Shown: piece by piece, positions 1 to 4,950 of the stretch
How positions within the stretch are numbered: the first letter of the stretch is position 1
How the letters are laid out: each line of letters opens with the position of its first letter
Assembly (NCBI GenBank): GCA_035701115.1
Contig: DASSOA010000069.1
Span: 1-7,859 of the forward strand
DNA: 7,859 nt
Direction: 5' to 3'
Source: DASSKW01 sp035701115
GTDB taxonomy: Bacteria; Pseudomonadota; Gammaproteobacteria; Natronospirales; REEB76
Translations under genes and position numbers: made by a program
The notes under the pieces: model-generated
Seen by the model: the letters and a program-made list of their open reading frames with translations, nothing else
Told to the model about the DNA's origin: nothing
Databases searched by the model: none

Positions 1-1048
1 CCCGCTCGATCAGGCGCACTCTGGCCCGCGCATGCGCCTCCCACAGCGCTGCGTCCGGGATACGATCGGCCCGTGCCAGCAGCTCGGGCTCGTGGCACCA
101 GCCGGGCATGTGAGTGTCGTAGAGCCGGATCAGGTCGTCACAGGTCCAGGTATACGGATGCACGCCGTTGGTCACCGCGTGCACCCAGTAACCGGGATAG
201 CGCCGGCGCGACATTTCGGCGTGGCTCTTGGCAACGCCATTGATGTATTCGCTCAGGTTGAGTGCGAGCTGCGTCATGTTGAGGCAATCACGCCCGCCCA
301 GCGTGCGCAGCGTCGCCTCGTCGATGAATTCGCCGAGCACCCGCCGCACCAGATCGTAGGCGAAACGGTCATGGCCGGCTTCCACCGGCGTGTGCGTGGT
401 GAAATTGCACAACTCGCGCACGCGCGGGACGTCGAACGGCGACTCGCCCGGCCGCAGGTCCTCCGGCGGGTAGGCGTTGCGCCGAAGCAGCTCCAGTGCG
501 AGCAGCGCCGAGTGGCCTTCGTTCAGGTGGTACTGACGCAACCGGAACCCCAGCGCCTGCAGCATGCGCACGCCGCCGATGCCGAGCACCGCCTCCTGCT
601 TCAGGCGATAGGTGTCATCGCCGCCGTAAAGGTAATGCGTGATAGCGCGGTCTTCGGACGCGTTCTCCTCGAGATCGGTATCGAGTAGGATGACCGGCTC
701 GCGTCCGCCCATATGACCCTCGATCACGTAAAGCCAGCCACGCACCCAGACTTCACGTCCTTCGAGTGCGACCGCGATCTTGGCATCGAGCGCTCGCGCC
801 CAGCGCGCGGGATCCCACGGGTCGGGCGCTTCGAGCTGTCGCCCATTGGCATCCAGCGTTTGCCGGAAGTAGCCGGCTCGGCTCACCAGACTCACCGCGA
901 CCAGCGGCAGCCGGAGATCCGTCCCCGCGCGCATGGTATCGCCCGCGAGCACGCCCAGTCCGCCGCTGTAGGTCGGAATCTCGCTGCGCAGCGCTATCTC
1001 CATCGAGAAATAGGCGATGCGTGGCTCATGCAGAAATTCGCCTATCAT
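1..1048 (-). CDS. glgP: Alpha-glucan (glycogen/maltodextrin) phosphorylase, GT35 family, 3' end cut by window edge
   Basis: This enzyme releases glucose 1-phosphate from storage alpha-1,4-glucan with a pyridoxal-phosphate cofactor in the cytoplasm. The first 349 codons are present on the minus strand; I translated them directly. The N-terminus carries the family signature IAYFSMEIAL (residues 11-20) followed by IPTYSGGLGVLAGD (24-37). Further motifs are LLDTDL (121-126), YGGDDTYRLKQE (141-152), the active-site-region block YHLNEGH (173-179), FTTHTP (216-221), NGVAKSHAEMSR (270-281) and TNGVHPYTW (293-301). It matches the short 'alpha-glucan family phosphorylase' type rather than the long E. 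coli GlgP/MalP type, because it lacks a long N-terminal extension. The start is supported by an in-frame TGA just upstream and an AGAAGG ribosome site 7 nt before the ATG. It lies 38 bp downstream of the GYD gene, so the two are probably one operon read from the FNR-type promoter at 1439-1480. The PLP-lysine region lies outside the window. Confidence 0.93.
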   Translation of the reverse strand, partial: MIGEFLHEPRIAYFSMEIALRSEIPTYSGGLGVLAGDTMRAGTDLRLPLVAVSLVSRAGYFRQTLDANGRQLEAPDPWDPARWARALDAKIAVALEGREVWVRGWLYVIEGHMGGREPVILLDTDLEENASEDRAITHYLYGGDDTYRLKQEAVLGIGGVRMLQALGFRLRQYHLNEGHSALLALELLRRNAYPPEDLRPGESPFDVPRVRELCNFTTHTPVEAGHDRFAYDLVRRVLGEFIDEATLRTLGGRDCLNMTQLALNLSEYINGVAKSHAEMSRRRYPGYWVHAVTNGVHPYTWTCDDLIRLYDTHMPGWCHEPELLARADRIPDAALWEAHARARVRLIER

Positions 1049-1055
1049 GTGCCAG

Positions 1056-1061
1056 CCTTCT
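1056..1061 (-). promoter_or_regulatory. Ribosome binding site of the phosphorylase gene
   Basis: On the minus strand this reads AGAAGG, 7 nt before the ATG at 1048. With the in-frame TGA just upstream, it fixes the phosphorylase start. Confidence 0.6.
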
Positions 1062-1086
1062 CAGCTACCGCGCCGGAACGTCATCG

Positions 1087-1386
1087 TCACTCCAGCACGT
1101 GAATCATTTGCTTGAACCGCGGCCACTCGGTGGCGGGCATGACTTCGGAATGTGCGTGGCCGTGCGCGCGGACCAACAGCGAGACTTTGGCCGCGGTATC
1201 CACATCCGGCGCATCGAACACGTCGACATAGTCGAAACGCCCCAGCACCGCGTAGCTGGCAATCCAGTGCACCTGCGGACACTGGCCGCGGATATTATTC
1301 ATGGTGTCGCGCTCCAATTCCTCCAGTGTTTGCGGCGAACCAAGTGACTCCGGCGACACTTGGGTCACCATCACGAATGTCGGCAT
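1087..1386 (-). CDS. GYD-domain small protein
   Basis: This 99-aa soluble protein fits the GYD family (dimeric alpha/beta ferredoxin-like fold), whose biochemical role is not established. It has the typical opening beta strand (MPTFVMVTQVSPE, residues 1-13), an early Glu-rich helix, and the diagnostic strand-turn motif GRFDYVDVFDAPD (about 49-61; the Gly-Tyr-Asp core is read here as G-R-F-D-Y-V-D). The following segment DTAAKVSLLVRAHGHAHSEV is typical of the family's helix plus strand. Length is normal for the family. The start has a very strong AAGGAG site 6 nt upstream. It is the first gene after the divergent FNR-type promoter and is followed 38 bp later by the phosphorylase gene, so a two-gene oxygen-regulated operon is likely. 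Its link to glucan metabolism is inferred only from position. Confidence 0.88.
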   Translation of the reverse strand: MPTFVMVTQVSPESLGSPQTLEELERDTMNNIRGQCPQVHWIASYAVLGRFDYVDVFDAPDVDTAAKVSLLVRAHGHAHSEVMPATEWPRFKQMIHVLE

Positions 1387-1392
1387 ACGTTT

Positions 1393-1398
1393 CTCCTT
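1393..1398 (-). promoter_or_regulatory. Strong ribosome binding site of the GYD gene
   Basis: The minus strand reads AAGGAG, 6 nt before the ATG at 1386. It is the best Shine-Dalgarno match I found in the window. Confidence 0.7.
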
Positions 1399-1438
1399 TC
1401 CTTTTCACATCGCAAACAGCGCTGCTGCTTCCTGCGCC

Positions 1439-1480
1439 ACGATAAGGCTGAGGGCACGACAGATGTTTGATGCAGATCAA
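1439..1480 (-). promoter_or_regulatory. Predicted class II FNR-dependent promoter for GYD-glgP
   Basis: The operator at 1467-1480 replaces the -35 element, and the minus-strand -10 is TATCGT (1444 down to 1439, 4/6 to consensus). With the operator centre at -41.5 the transcript would begin near 1432, giving a leader of about 45 nt that contains the AAGGAG ribosome site. The prediction rests on motif and spacing only. Confidence 0.6.
1467..1480. promoter_or_regulatory. Perfect FNR/ANR/DNR-type operator between divergent genes
   Basis: The sequence TTGATGCAGATCAA matches the Crp/Fnr-superfamily consensus TTGAT-N4-ATCAA at all ten defined positions and is a dyad with centre at 1473.5. It lies between the minus-strand GYD-glgP genes and the plus-strand small genes. 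A -10-like hexamer sits at equal distance on each side (TATAGT at 1503-1508 forward; TATCGT at 1444-1439 reverse). Both spacings fit a class II activator centred near -41.5. FNR, ANR, DNR and FixK-type regulators share this motif, so the exact regulator cannot be told from sequence. Confidence 0.85.
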
Positions 1481-1508
1481 GCAGTGCATCGTGCGAGCTC
1501 CGTATAGT
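1467..1508 (+). promoter_or_regulatory. Predicted class II FNR-dependent promoter for the plus-strand small genes
   Basis: The same operator is followed on the plus strand by TATAGT (1503-1508, 5/6 to consensus) exactly where the -10 of a promoter with an activator centred at -41.5 should lie. The predicted transcription start is near 1515, about 26 nt before the ATG of the ACP-like short ORF. It could drive 1541-1849 and possibly the kinase-like gene after it. Confidence 0.65.
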
Positions 1509-1540
1509 TTTGGCGACGAAGCGGTACTATCCATTCCGAC

Positions 1541-1654
1541 ATGAACGACGTGCTCCACGAGCCATTTGGTATCGATATCCCGGACTCCGATCAGGTGAAG
1601 ACACAGATTCCGCACGCGGCCGTCGTCTATCTCGTACAACGTCTCTTGTCCTGA
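1541..1654 (+). pseudogene. Short ORF resembling the C-terminal half of acyl carrier protein
   Basis: This 37-codon ORF contains FGIDIPDSDQVKTQIPHAA followed by VVYLVQRLLS. That layout matches the end of helix II, the loop, helix III and helix IV of acyl carrier proteins (family pattern: EEEFGI-IPDED...K..TV.DAV.Y.). The N-terminal half, including the Asp-Ser-Leu site for phosphopantetheine, is absent. The reading frame upstream closes with a TAG at 1505-1507, inside the -10 hexamer, and I found no missing half in other frames of 1387-1540. No good ribosome site precedes the ATG. It is therefore either a decayed ACP gene overwritten by the FNR promoter or a genuine small protein built from half an ACP fold. 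It ends 6 nt before the next ORF. The resemblance was judged by eye and is moderate. Confidence 0.42.
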
Positions 1655-1660
1655 TCCGTT

Positions 1661-1849
1661 ATGCCCTGGACCACTAATCGTTATCCGAAGTCGATGGAAC
1701 ACCTGCCGGAGATCGTCCGGCTGAAGGCGATTGAAATCGCGAATGCCTTGCTTGCCGATGATATGGAAGAAGGCAAGGCGATCCGCATAGCGATAGCCAA
1801 GGCACGTGAATGGGAGAAGCGGCGCGATATGCAGGCGCGACAGCGCTGA
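1661..1849 (+). CDS. Small conserved protein of unknown function (YdaT-like N-terminal module)
   Basis: This is a 62-aa, strongly charged, helical protein beginning MPWTTNRYPKSMEHLP (residues 1-16) and continuing VRLKAIEIANALL (about 19-31) and GKAIRIAIAKAREWEKRR (38-55). The pattern 'MPW...YP.S...L...VR.KAIEIANALL..G..EG.AI.IA..KA.EW' is one I recognise from small uncharacterised bacterial proteins and from the N-terminal part of B. subtilis YdaT-type proteins; no biochemical role is known to me. There is no signal peptide or membrane segment. It starts 6 nt after the stop of the ACP-like ORF and has no clear ribosome site of its own, which suggests translational coupling to that ORF or leader. 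It probably lies in the transcript from the FNR-type promoter at 1467-1508. Confidence 0.75.
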   Translation: MPWTTNRYPKSMEHLPEIVRLKAIEIANALLADDMEEGKAIRIAIAKAREWEKRRDMQARQR

Positions 1850-1881
1850 TGACGCGATCGAGACGACGGCACGCCGGTGGT

Positions 1882-1895
1882 TTGGTCTGTATCAA
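1882..1895. promoter_or_regulatory. Imperfect FNR-like site upstream of the phosphotransferase-like gene
   Basis: TTGGTCTGTATCAA differs from TTGAT-N4-ATCAA at one position. Its centre (1888.5) lies 30-35 bp before a GATAGT hexamer at 1917-1922 (4/6 to -10), about the class II spacing seen at 1467-1508. The predicted transcription start would be near 1929-1930. This would make the ATG at 1929 leaderless or favour the ATG at 1944. Weak evidence on its own. Confidence 0.35.
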
Positions 1896-1928
1896 CCGCA
1901 GCGTGCGCAGACTTGCGATAGTCTTATC

Positions 1929-2972
1929 ATGTCGAGTGTGCCCATGCGATACGATATCCGTCAGGCACGTGCCGTTTCCCTAAGCGAGAAAGTTGCGTTC
2001 CTCAGACGACCCGACATTTACCCCGATCTACCGCAGACGGTACAGGCGATCGAGACTCACATGTCATGGGTGTTCCTGACCGAGCGCTTTGCCTATAAGC
2101 TGAAGAAACCGGTAAGTTACAGCTTCCTCGATTTCGGCACGCAGCAGGCGCGCGCGCTGTTCTGCGCGGAAGAAGTGCGCCTTAATCGCAGGCTCGCGCC
2201 CGACATCTATCTCGGCGTCTCCCGGCTCGGTGTCGACGACTCGGGCGCATTGACGCTGGATAGCGACGCCTCCACGGTGGAGACGCTGGTGCGCATGAAG
2301 CGGCTGCCTGGCGAGCGCATGATGGACCGGCTCATTGTCGTGCAGCAGCTGTCGCGAAGCGAGGCAGATCGGGTCGGCGAGACGCTGGCGCACTTCTATG
2401 CCGGCCTGCCCGCGGAGCCGGTCGGCGCAGCGCGCTATCTGGCGCGCTTCGAGCAACGTATCGAGGAAGACGCGGCGGCCGTCATGCATCCGTGGCAGAC
2501 GCCTTCTGCCGTGGCCCTCACCGCCCTGTTCGAGCGCCAGTTGCGTTACCTCGCGCGTCGGCGTGCGCTATTCGAGTTGCGCATTCACGAAGGACGTGTA
2601 GTCGAAGGCCACGGCGACCTGCGGCCGGAGCACGTCTGCCTCGATGGCGCGCCCCGCATCATCGACTGCCTCGAGTTCAACCGCGAACTGCGCATCGTCG
2701 ATCCGGTGGAAGAGCTCGCTTTCCTTTCTCTGGAATGCGAACGGGCCGGCGCGGCGTGGGTTGAGGCGGCGTTGTTCGCGGCCCACGCGCGCATCGGCGG
2801 CGACGCCGCACCACCCGATCTGATTGCGTTTCACAAGGTGCGGCGCGCCTGCACCCGCGCCCGGCTCTGCGCCTGGCACGTCGGCGAGCCGGGGCCGCGC
2901 GGCGTCGAGCACTGGTTGCGGCGCACGCGTGACTACCTCGAATTCGCGGCATCGTATTCGAGGCGGTTGTAA
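1929..2972 (+). CDS. COG2187-type aminoglycoside-phosphotransferase-like protein, stand-alone
   Basis: A 347-aa cytoplasmic protein with the protein-kinase-like (APH) fold; the substrate of this family is unknown and it should not be read as a resistance gene. The N-terminus has the family block RRPDIYPDLPQTVQAIETH followed by MSWVFLTERFAYKLKKPV and SFLDF, then RLNRRLAPDIYLGV. The C-terminal half has the catalytic-type loop EGHGDLRPEH (around H228/D230 from the ATG at 1929), then PRIIDCLEFN (D246, metal-binding position equivalent to the kinase DFG Asp) and RIVDPVEELAFLSLECERAG. In many bacteria this module is fused to a P-loop kinase domain; here it stands alone. The start is uncertain: ATG 1929 has no ribosome site and ATG 1944 has only a weak GAG 7 nt upstream. 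Homologues begin shortly before the RRPDIYP block, so either fits. Its 3' end overlaps the convergent PRPP synthetase gene by 40 bp. Confidence 0.87.
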   Translation: MSSVPMRYDIRQARAVSLSEKVAFLRRPDIYPDLPQTVQAIETHMSWVFLTERFAYKLKKPVSYSFLDFGTQQARALFCAEEVRLNRRLAPDIYLGVSRLGVDDSGALTLDSDASTVETLVRMKRLPGERMMDRLIVVQQLSRSEADRVGETLAHFYAGLPAEPVGAARYLARFEQRIEEDAAAVMHPWQTPSAVALTALFERQLRYLARRRALFELRIHEGRVVEGHGDLRPEHVCLDGAPRIIDCLEFNRELRIVDPVEELAFLSLECERAGAAWVEAALFAAHARIGGDAAPPDLIAFHKVRRACTRARLCAWHVGEPGPRGVEHWLRRTRDYLEFAASYSRRL

Positions 2973-3967
2973 GCGCCGGCGTCCGTCTGTGCAAGCCCGC
3001 TCAGCGAACCCTGTTCGTGTACGTGCCGGATCGCCTCGGCAACGAACGGTGCCGATGGCAACACGGTCAACCGGCGTGCCGCCAGCGCGGCCGCGAGCCG
3101 GAATGGCGGCACGGTGTCGGTGACCACGCATCCGTCGAGGCTGTCATCGGCCAGCATGCGGTCAGCCGCGCCGACGAACAACCCGTGCGTGGCGGCGGCG
3201 AACACGTGGCGTGCGCCCGCCACGCGGCAGGCGCGCGCCGTACGCAGCAGGGTATCGCCGGAGGCGATCAGATCATCGATGATGATCGCCGTTGCGCCGC
3301 GGACATCTCCCGCCAGCGTCTGCCCGGACACGACGCCCAGCGCACGCAGCTTCTCCATGAACGCCATCCCCACCGGCCGGCCTAGGCGCTCGGCGAGCGT
3401 CGCGCGCAAACGCTCGGCGCGCTTGAACCCGCCGGTGTCGGGCGAGACTACCACCGGTGTCTGCTGGGCGAGAGCGGCCGCGAAATGGGTGGCGAACAAG
3501 TCTTTCGCCTCGAGATGCTTGGTGCGACAGCGAAAGGCATTCTCGAACGCTGCCACGTTATGTACGTCGACAGCCATCATGCAATCGATGCCGACCGCCT
3601 CGAACAGCATCGCGACATAGCGTGTGGTTACCGGGTCGCGCGGCTGGGTTTTGCGATCCTTGCGCGCATAGGCGAGGTACGGTACGACCACGGTGACCGA
3701 CGCCGCGGACGCGTCGCGCAGCGCTCCGGCAAAGAATAGCAGGTGGCACAGCTTATCGTTGGGGCTCGTACCCGGCTCGCCGTATAGCGAATGCACCACG
3801 AACACATCGGCGCCGCGTACGCTCACCAGCGGCCGGCACTTGTGCTCTCCATCCTCGAACGCACGTTCCTCGTGGGGCGCGAGTGTCACGCCGAGAGCGG
3901 TCGCGACGCGCTCGCCGTACGGGCGCGACGACTGCAGCGCAAAGAGCTTCAGTTCACGGTCGAACAT
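2933..3967 (-). CDS. prs-like: Divergent ribose-phosphate pyrophosphokinase (PRPP synthetase family)
   Basis: Expected reaction: ribose 5-phosphate plus ATP gives PRPP plus AMP, in the cytoplasm. The 344-aa protein (classical Prs is about 315) keeps the family's landmarks. They are FEDGE (37-41), the ATP/flexible-loop segment YLAYARKDRKTQPRDPVTTR (97-116; classical YFGYARQDRK-R-REPI-A), VDVH (133-136, catalytic His region), the pyrophosphate loop SPDTGGFKRAERL (175-187) and the ribose-phosphate loop DDLIASGDTL (231-240; classical DDMIDTGGT). The usual DKRR segment is replaced by MEKLR (204-208), keeping the Lys. It is clearly not a housekeeping-type sequence. The start codon has only a weak GGA upstream and lies 37 nt from the FNR box. 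The divergent CBS gene shares the same 108-bp control region. A salvage or catabolic role under oxygen limitation is inferred from context; enzymatic activity is likely but not certain. Confidence 0.88.
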   Translation of the reverse strand: MFDRELKLFALQSSRPYGERVATALGVTLAPHEERAFEDGEHKCRPLVSVRGADVFVVHSLYGEPGTSPNDKLCHLLFFAGALRDASAASVTVVVPYLAYARKDRKTQPRDPVTTRYVAMLFEAVGIDCMMAVDVHNVAAFENAFRCRTKHLEAKDLFATHFAAALAQQTPVVVSPDTGGFKRAERLRATLAERLGRPVGMAFMEKLRALGVVSGQTLAGDVRGATAIIIDDLIASGDTLLRTARACRVAGARHVFAAATHGLFVGAADRMLADDSLDGCVVTDTVPPFRLAAALAARRLTVLPSAPFVAEAIRHVHEQGSLSGLAQTDAGAYNRLEYDAANSR

Positions 3968-3976
3968 AACACATCC

Positions 3977-4017
3977 ATGATGCCCGAAGCACGTCGCACC
4001 GGCTTGATCCAGATCAA
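3977..4017 (-). promoter_or_regulatory. Possible reverse FNR-dependent promoter for the PRPP synthetase gene
   Basis: On the minus strand CATCAT (3982 down to 3977, 4/6 to -10) lies within 1 bp of the class II position relative to the operator at 4004-4017. The predicted transcription start near 3970 leaves only about 3 nt before the ATG at 3967. Either this transcript is nearly leaderless or the gene uses another promoter arrangement. Confidence 0.35.
4004..4017. promoter_or_regulatory. Perfect FNR/ANR/DNR-type operator between PRPP synthetase and CBS genes
   Basis: TTGATCCAGATCAA is a second full match to TTGAT-N4-ATCAA (centre 4010.5), again in a divergent intergenic region. By chance a 10-base match is expected about 0.0075 times in a window of this size, so two are very unlikely to be random. 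Confidence 0.85.
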
Positions 4018-4047
4018 CCCTACGCCGGCGCAGGCGCCCAGAATAGT
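4004..4047 (+). promoter_or_regulatory. Predicted class II FNR-dependent promoter for the CBS-domain gene
   Basis: Downstream of the operator the plus strand has AATAGT (4042-4047, 4/6 to the -10 consensus), within 2 bp of the ideal class II position. The transcript would begin near 4052-4054, leaving a leader of about 23 nt that includes the AAGGA ribosome site. Confidence 0.5.
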
Positions 4048-4062
4048 GTCAAACTTTCAGCT

Positions 4063-4067
4063 AAGGA
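4063..4067 (+). promoter_or_regulatory. Ribosome binding site deciding the CBS gene start
   Basis: AAGGA lies 8 nt before the ATG at 4076. It favours that start over the out-of-frame ATG at 4072 and over any upstream in-frame start. Confidence 0.6.
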
Positions 4068-4075
4068 ATTCATGT

Positions 4076-4537
4076 ATGAGTATCGGCGACATCTGCGACC
4101 GTGATGTGGTCGTCGCGGAACGGGAAATGACCATTTTTGACGCCGCGCTGCTGATGAAGCAGGCCGACGTTGCCACGCTCATCGTCACACAGGAGAACGA
4201 CGGCGTTCTCGAGGCCGTGGGCATTCTCGGCCGAGATGACATCATTTCGAAGGTCGTCGCCGCGGCGCTGGATCCGCGACAGGTGACGCTCGCACACATC
4301 ATGAATCCATTCATCGGCAGGGTCAACGAAACCGCCAGCGTATTCGAAGCAATGCAGCTGATGCACGACCAAGACCTGCGCCAGGTTGTCGTAATCGACA
4401 GTTCCGAGACGGTGGCCGGTATCCTGACCTCGCACAAGCTGTTCCAGCAGATGGCTGCTGAATTCATCGACTTCTCGACGCTCGTCGAACAGCGCGGACC
4501 GCTGCAGGACGTGAAAGGATCGAATGCTGAGCACTGA
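4076..4537 (+). CDS. Two-CBS-domain protein
   Basis: A 153-aa soluble protein made almost entirely of one CBS-domain pair (Bateman module), which in characterised members binds adenosine nucleotides such as AMP/ATP and often reports energy state. CBS1 spans about 1-60 (ICDRDVVVAEREMTIFDAA ... VGILGRDDIISKV) and CBS2 about 71-127 (IMNPFIGRVNETASVFEAM ... VAGILTSHKLFQQM). In CBS2 the usual ribose-contacting Asp after the T/S is replaced by the His-Lys of TSHKL, while CBS1 keeps GRDD, so the two sites may bind differently. There is no fused effector domain or membrane segment. The start at 4076 is chosen because AAGGA lies 8 nt upstream and the family begins here; the frame is open further upstream but runs through the operator. 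It is monocistronic, ending at the terminator at 4619-4651, and divergent from the PRPP synthetase-like gene. It is probably FNR-activated. Confidence 0.92.
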   Translation: MSIGDICDRDVVVAEREMTIFDAALLMKQADVATLIVTQENDGVLEAVGILGRDDIISKVVAAALDPRQVTLAHIMNPFIGRVNETASVFEAMQLMHDQDLRQVVVIDSSETVAGILTSHKLFQQMAAEFIDFSTLVEQRGPLQDVKGSNAEH

Positions 4538-4618
4538 CGATATCTAACATCGGGCGTGGCGCGTCAGGCGCGGCGCCCGGATTGCCGCCCCGCTACTCCT
4601 CCTGCGGGACGAGCACTT

Positions 4619-4651
4619 GAGCGCAGCTCCTCCATGCTGCGCTCTTTTTTT
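4619..4651 (+). terminator. Intrinsic (rho-independent) terminator after the CBS gene
   Basis: A perfect 9-bp stem GAGCGCAGC / GCTGCGCTC (4619-4627 and 4636-4644) encloses an 8-nt loop and is followed by seven T residues (4645-4651). It lies 81 nt after the CBS stop codon. There is no A-run on the left side, so it works for the plus strand only. Confidence 0.9.
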
Positions 4652-4950
4652 GATGTGCCAGGAGATGTCGGTGCGCAACGGGCACGTGCAGACACGCTGC
4701 GGCAAAAATCATGCTCAAGCTGCGCTGATCCGAAGGACCACAACGCACATGTTATTGGTTCGCAGAGGCAATGGCATGGCGTTCGCAGCGAGGCTATTTA
4801 TTCTCGCTGTGTGTCGGTTGGCTTATCCAGCTTTAAACGCGTTGCAGTGGAAGACACGTCCACTCGTCCAGGAGATGGCGGCGGATAATCGACAGGCACA
4901 CCGTGTGACCGCGACGCGTCAGGCCGCCTCGGGGTAAGCCGCACCGCGGC
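4652..4950. other. Non-coding gap between the CBS terminator and the convergent response regulator gene
   Basis: About 300 bp without a convincing gene. The open plus-strand frames here begin inside or before the terminator, lack ribosome sites, and give Arg/Ala-rich products that look like nothing known. It holds a 7-bp inverted repeat CAGCGAG / CTCGCTG (4786-4792 and 4803-4809, 10-nt loop) with no T-run. A 6-bp hairpin AGCCGC / GCGGCT (4937-4951) overlaps the end of the response regulator gene and also lacks a T-run. I see no clear terminator for the two-component operon. Confidence 0.5.

Noticed and set aside
32..1347. Long plus-strand open frames (32-688, 713-1102, 766-1347)
   Set aside because: They lie antisense to the phosphorylase and GYD genes, whose minus-strand products carry clear family motifs. 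The plus-strand products are Arg/His-rich with no recognisable domain, and are shadows of GC-rich coding sequence.
1295..1702. Minus-strand 135-aa open frame across the divergent control region
   Set aside because: It overlaps the GYD gene in another frame, runs through the FNR box and both -10 hexamers, has no ribosome site, and resembles nothing known.
1929..2972. Aminoglycoside resistance gene
   Set aside because: The sequence matches the COG2187 family of kinase-fold proteins of unknown substrate, not the known resistance APH enzymes.
2568..3131. Minus-strand 187-aa frame over the end of the phosphotransferase-like gene, which could suggest another gene there
   Set aside because: It is antisense to the well-supported phosphotransferase-like gene and out of frame with the PRPP synthetase gene. 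It has no motifs.
3791..4075. Upstream in-frame extension of the CBS protein
   Set aside because: The extension runs antisense to the start of the PRPP synthetase gene and through the operator at 4004-4017. A ribosome site and the family's normal start point to 4076.
4617..4937. Plus-strand 106-aa open frame after the CBS gene
   Set aside because: It begins within the intrinsic terminator, has no ribosome site, and the product shows no domain or consistent coding bias.
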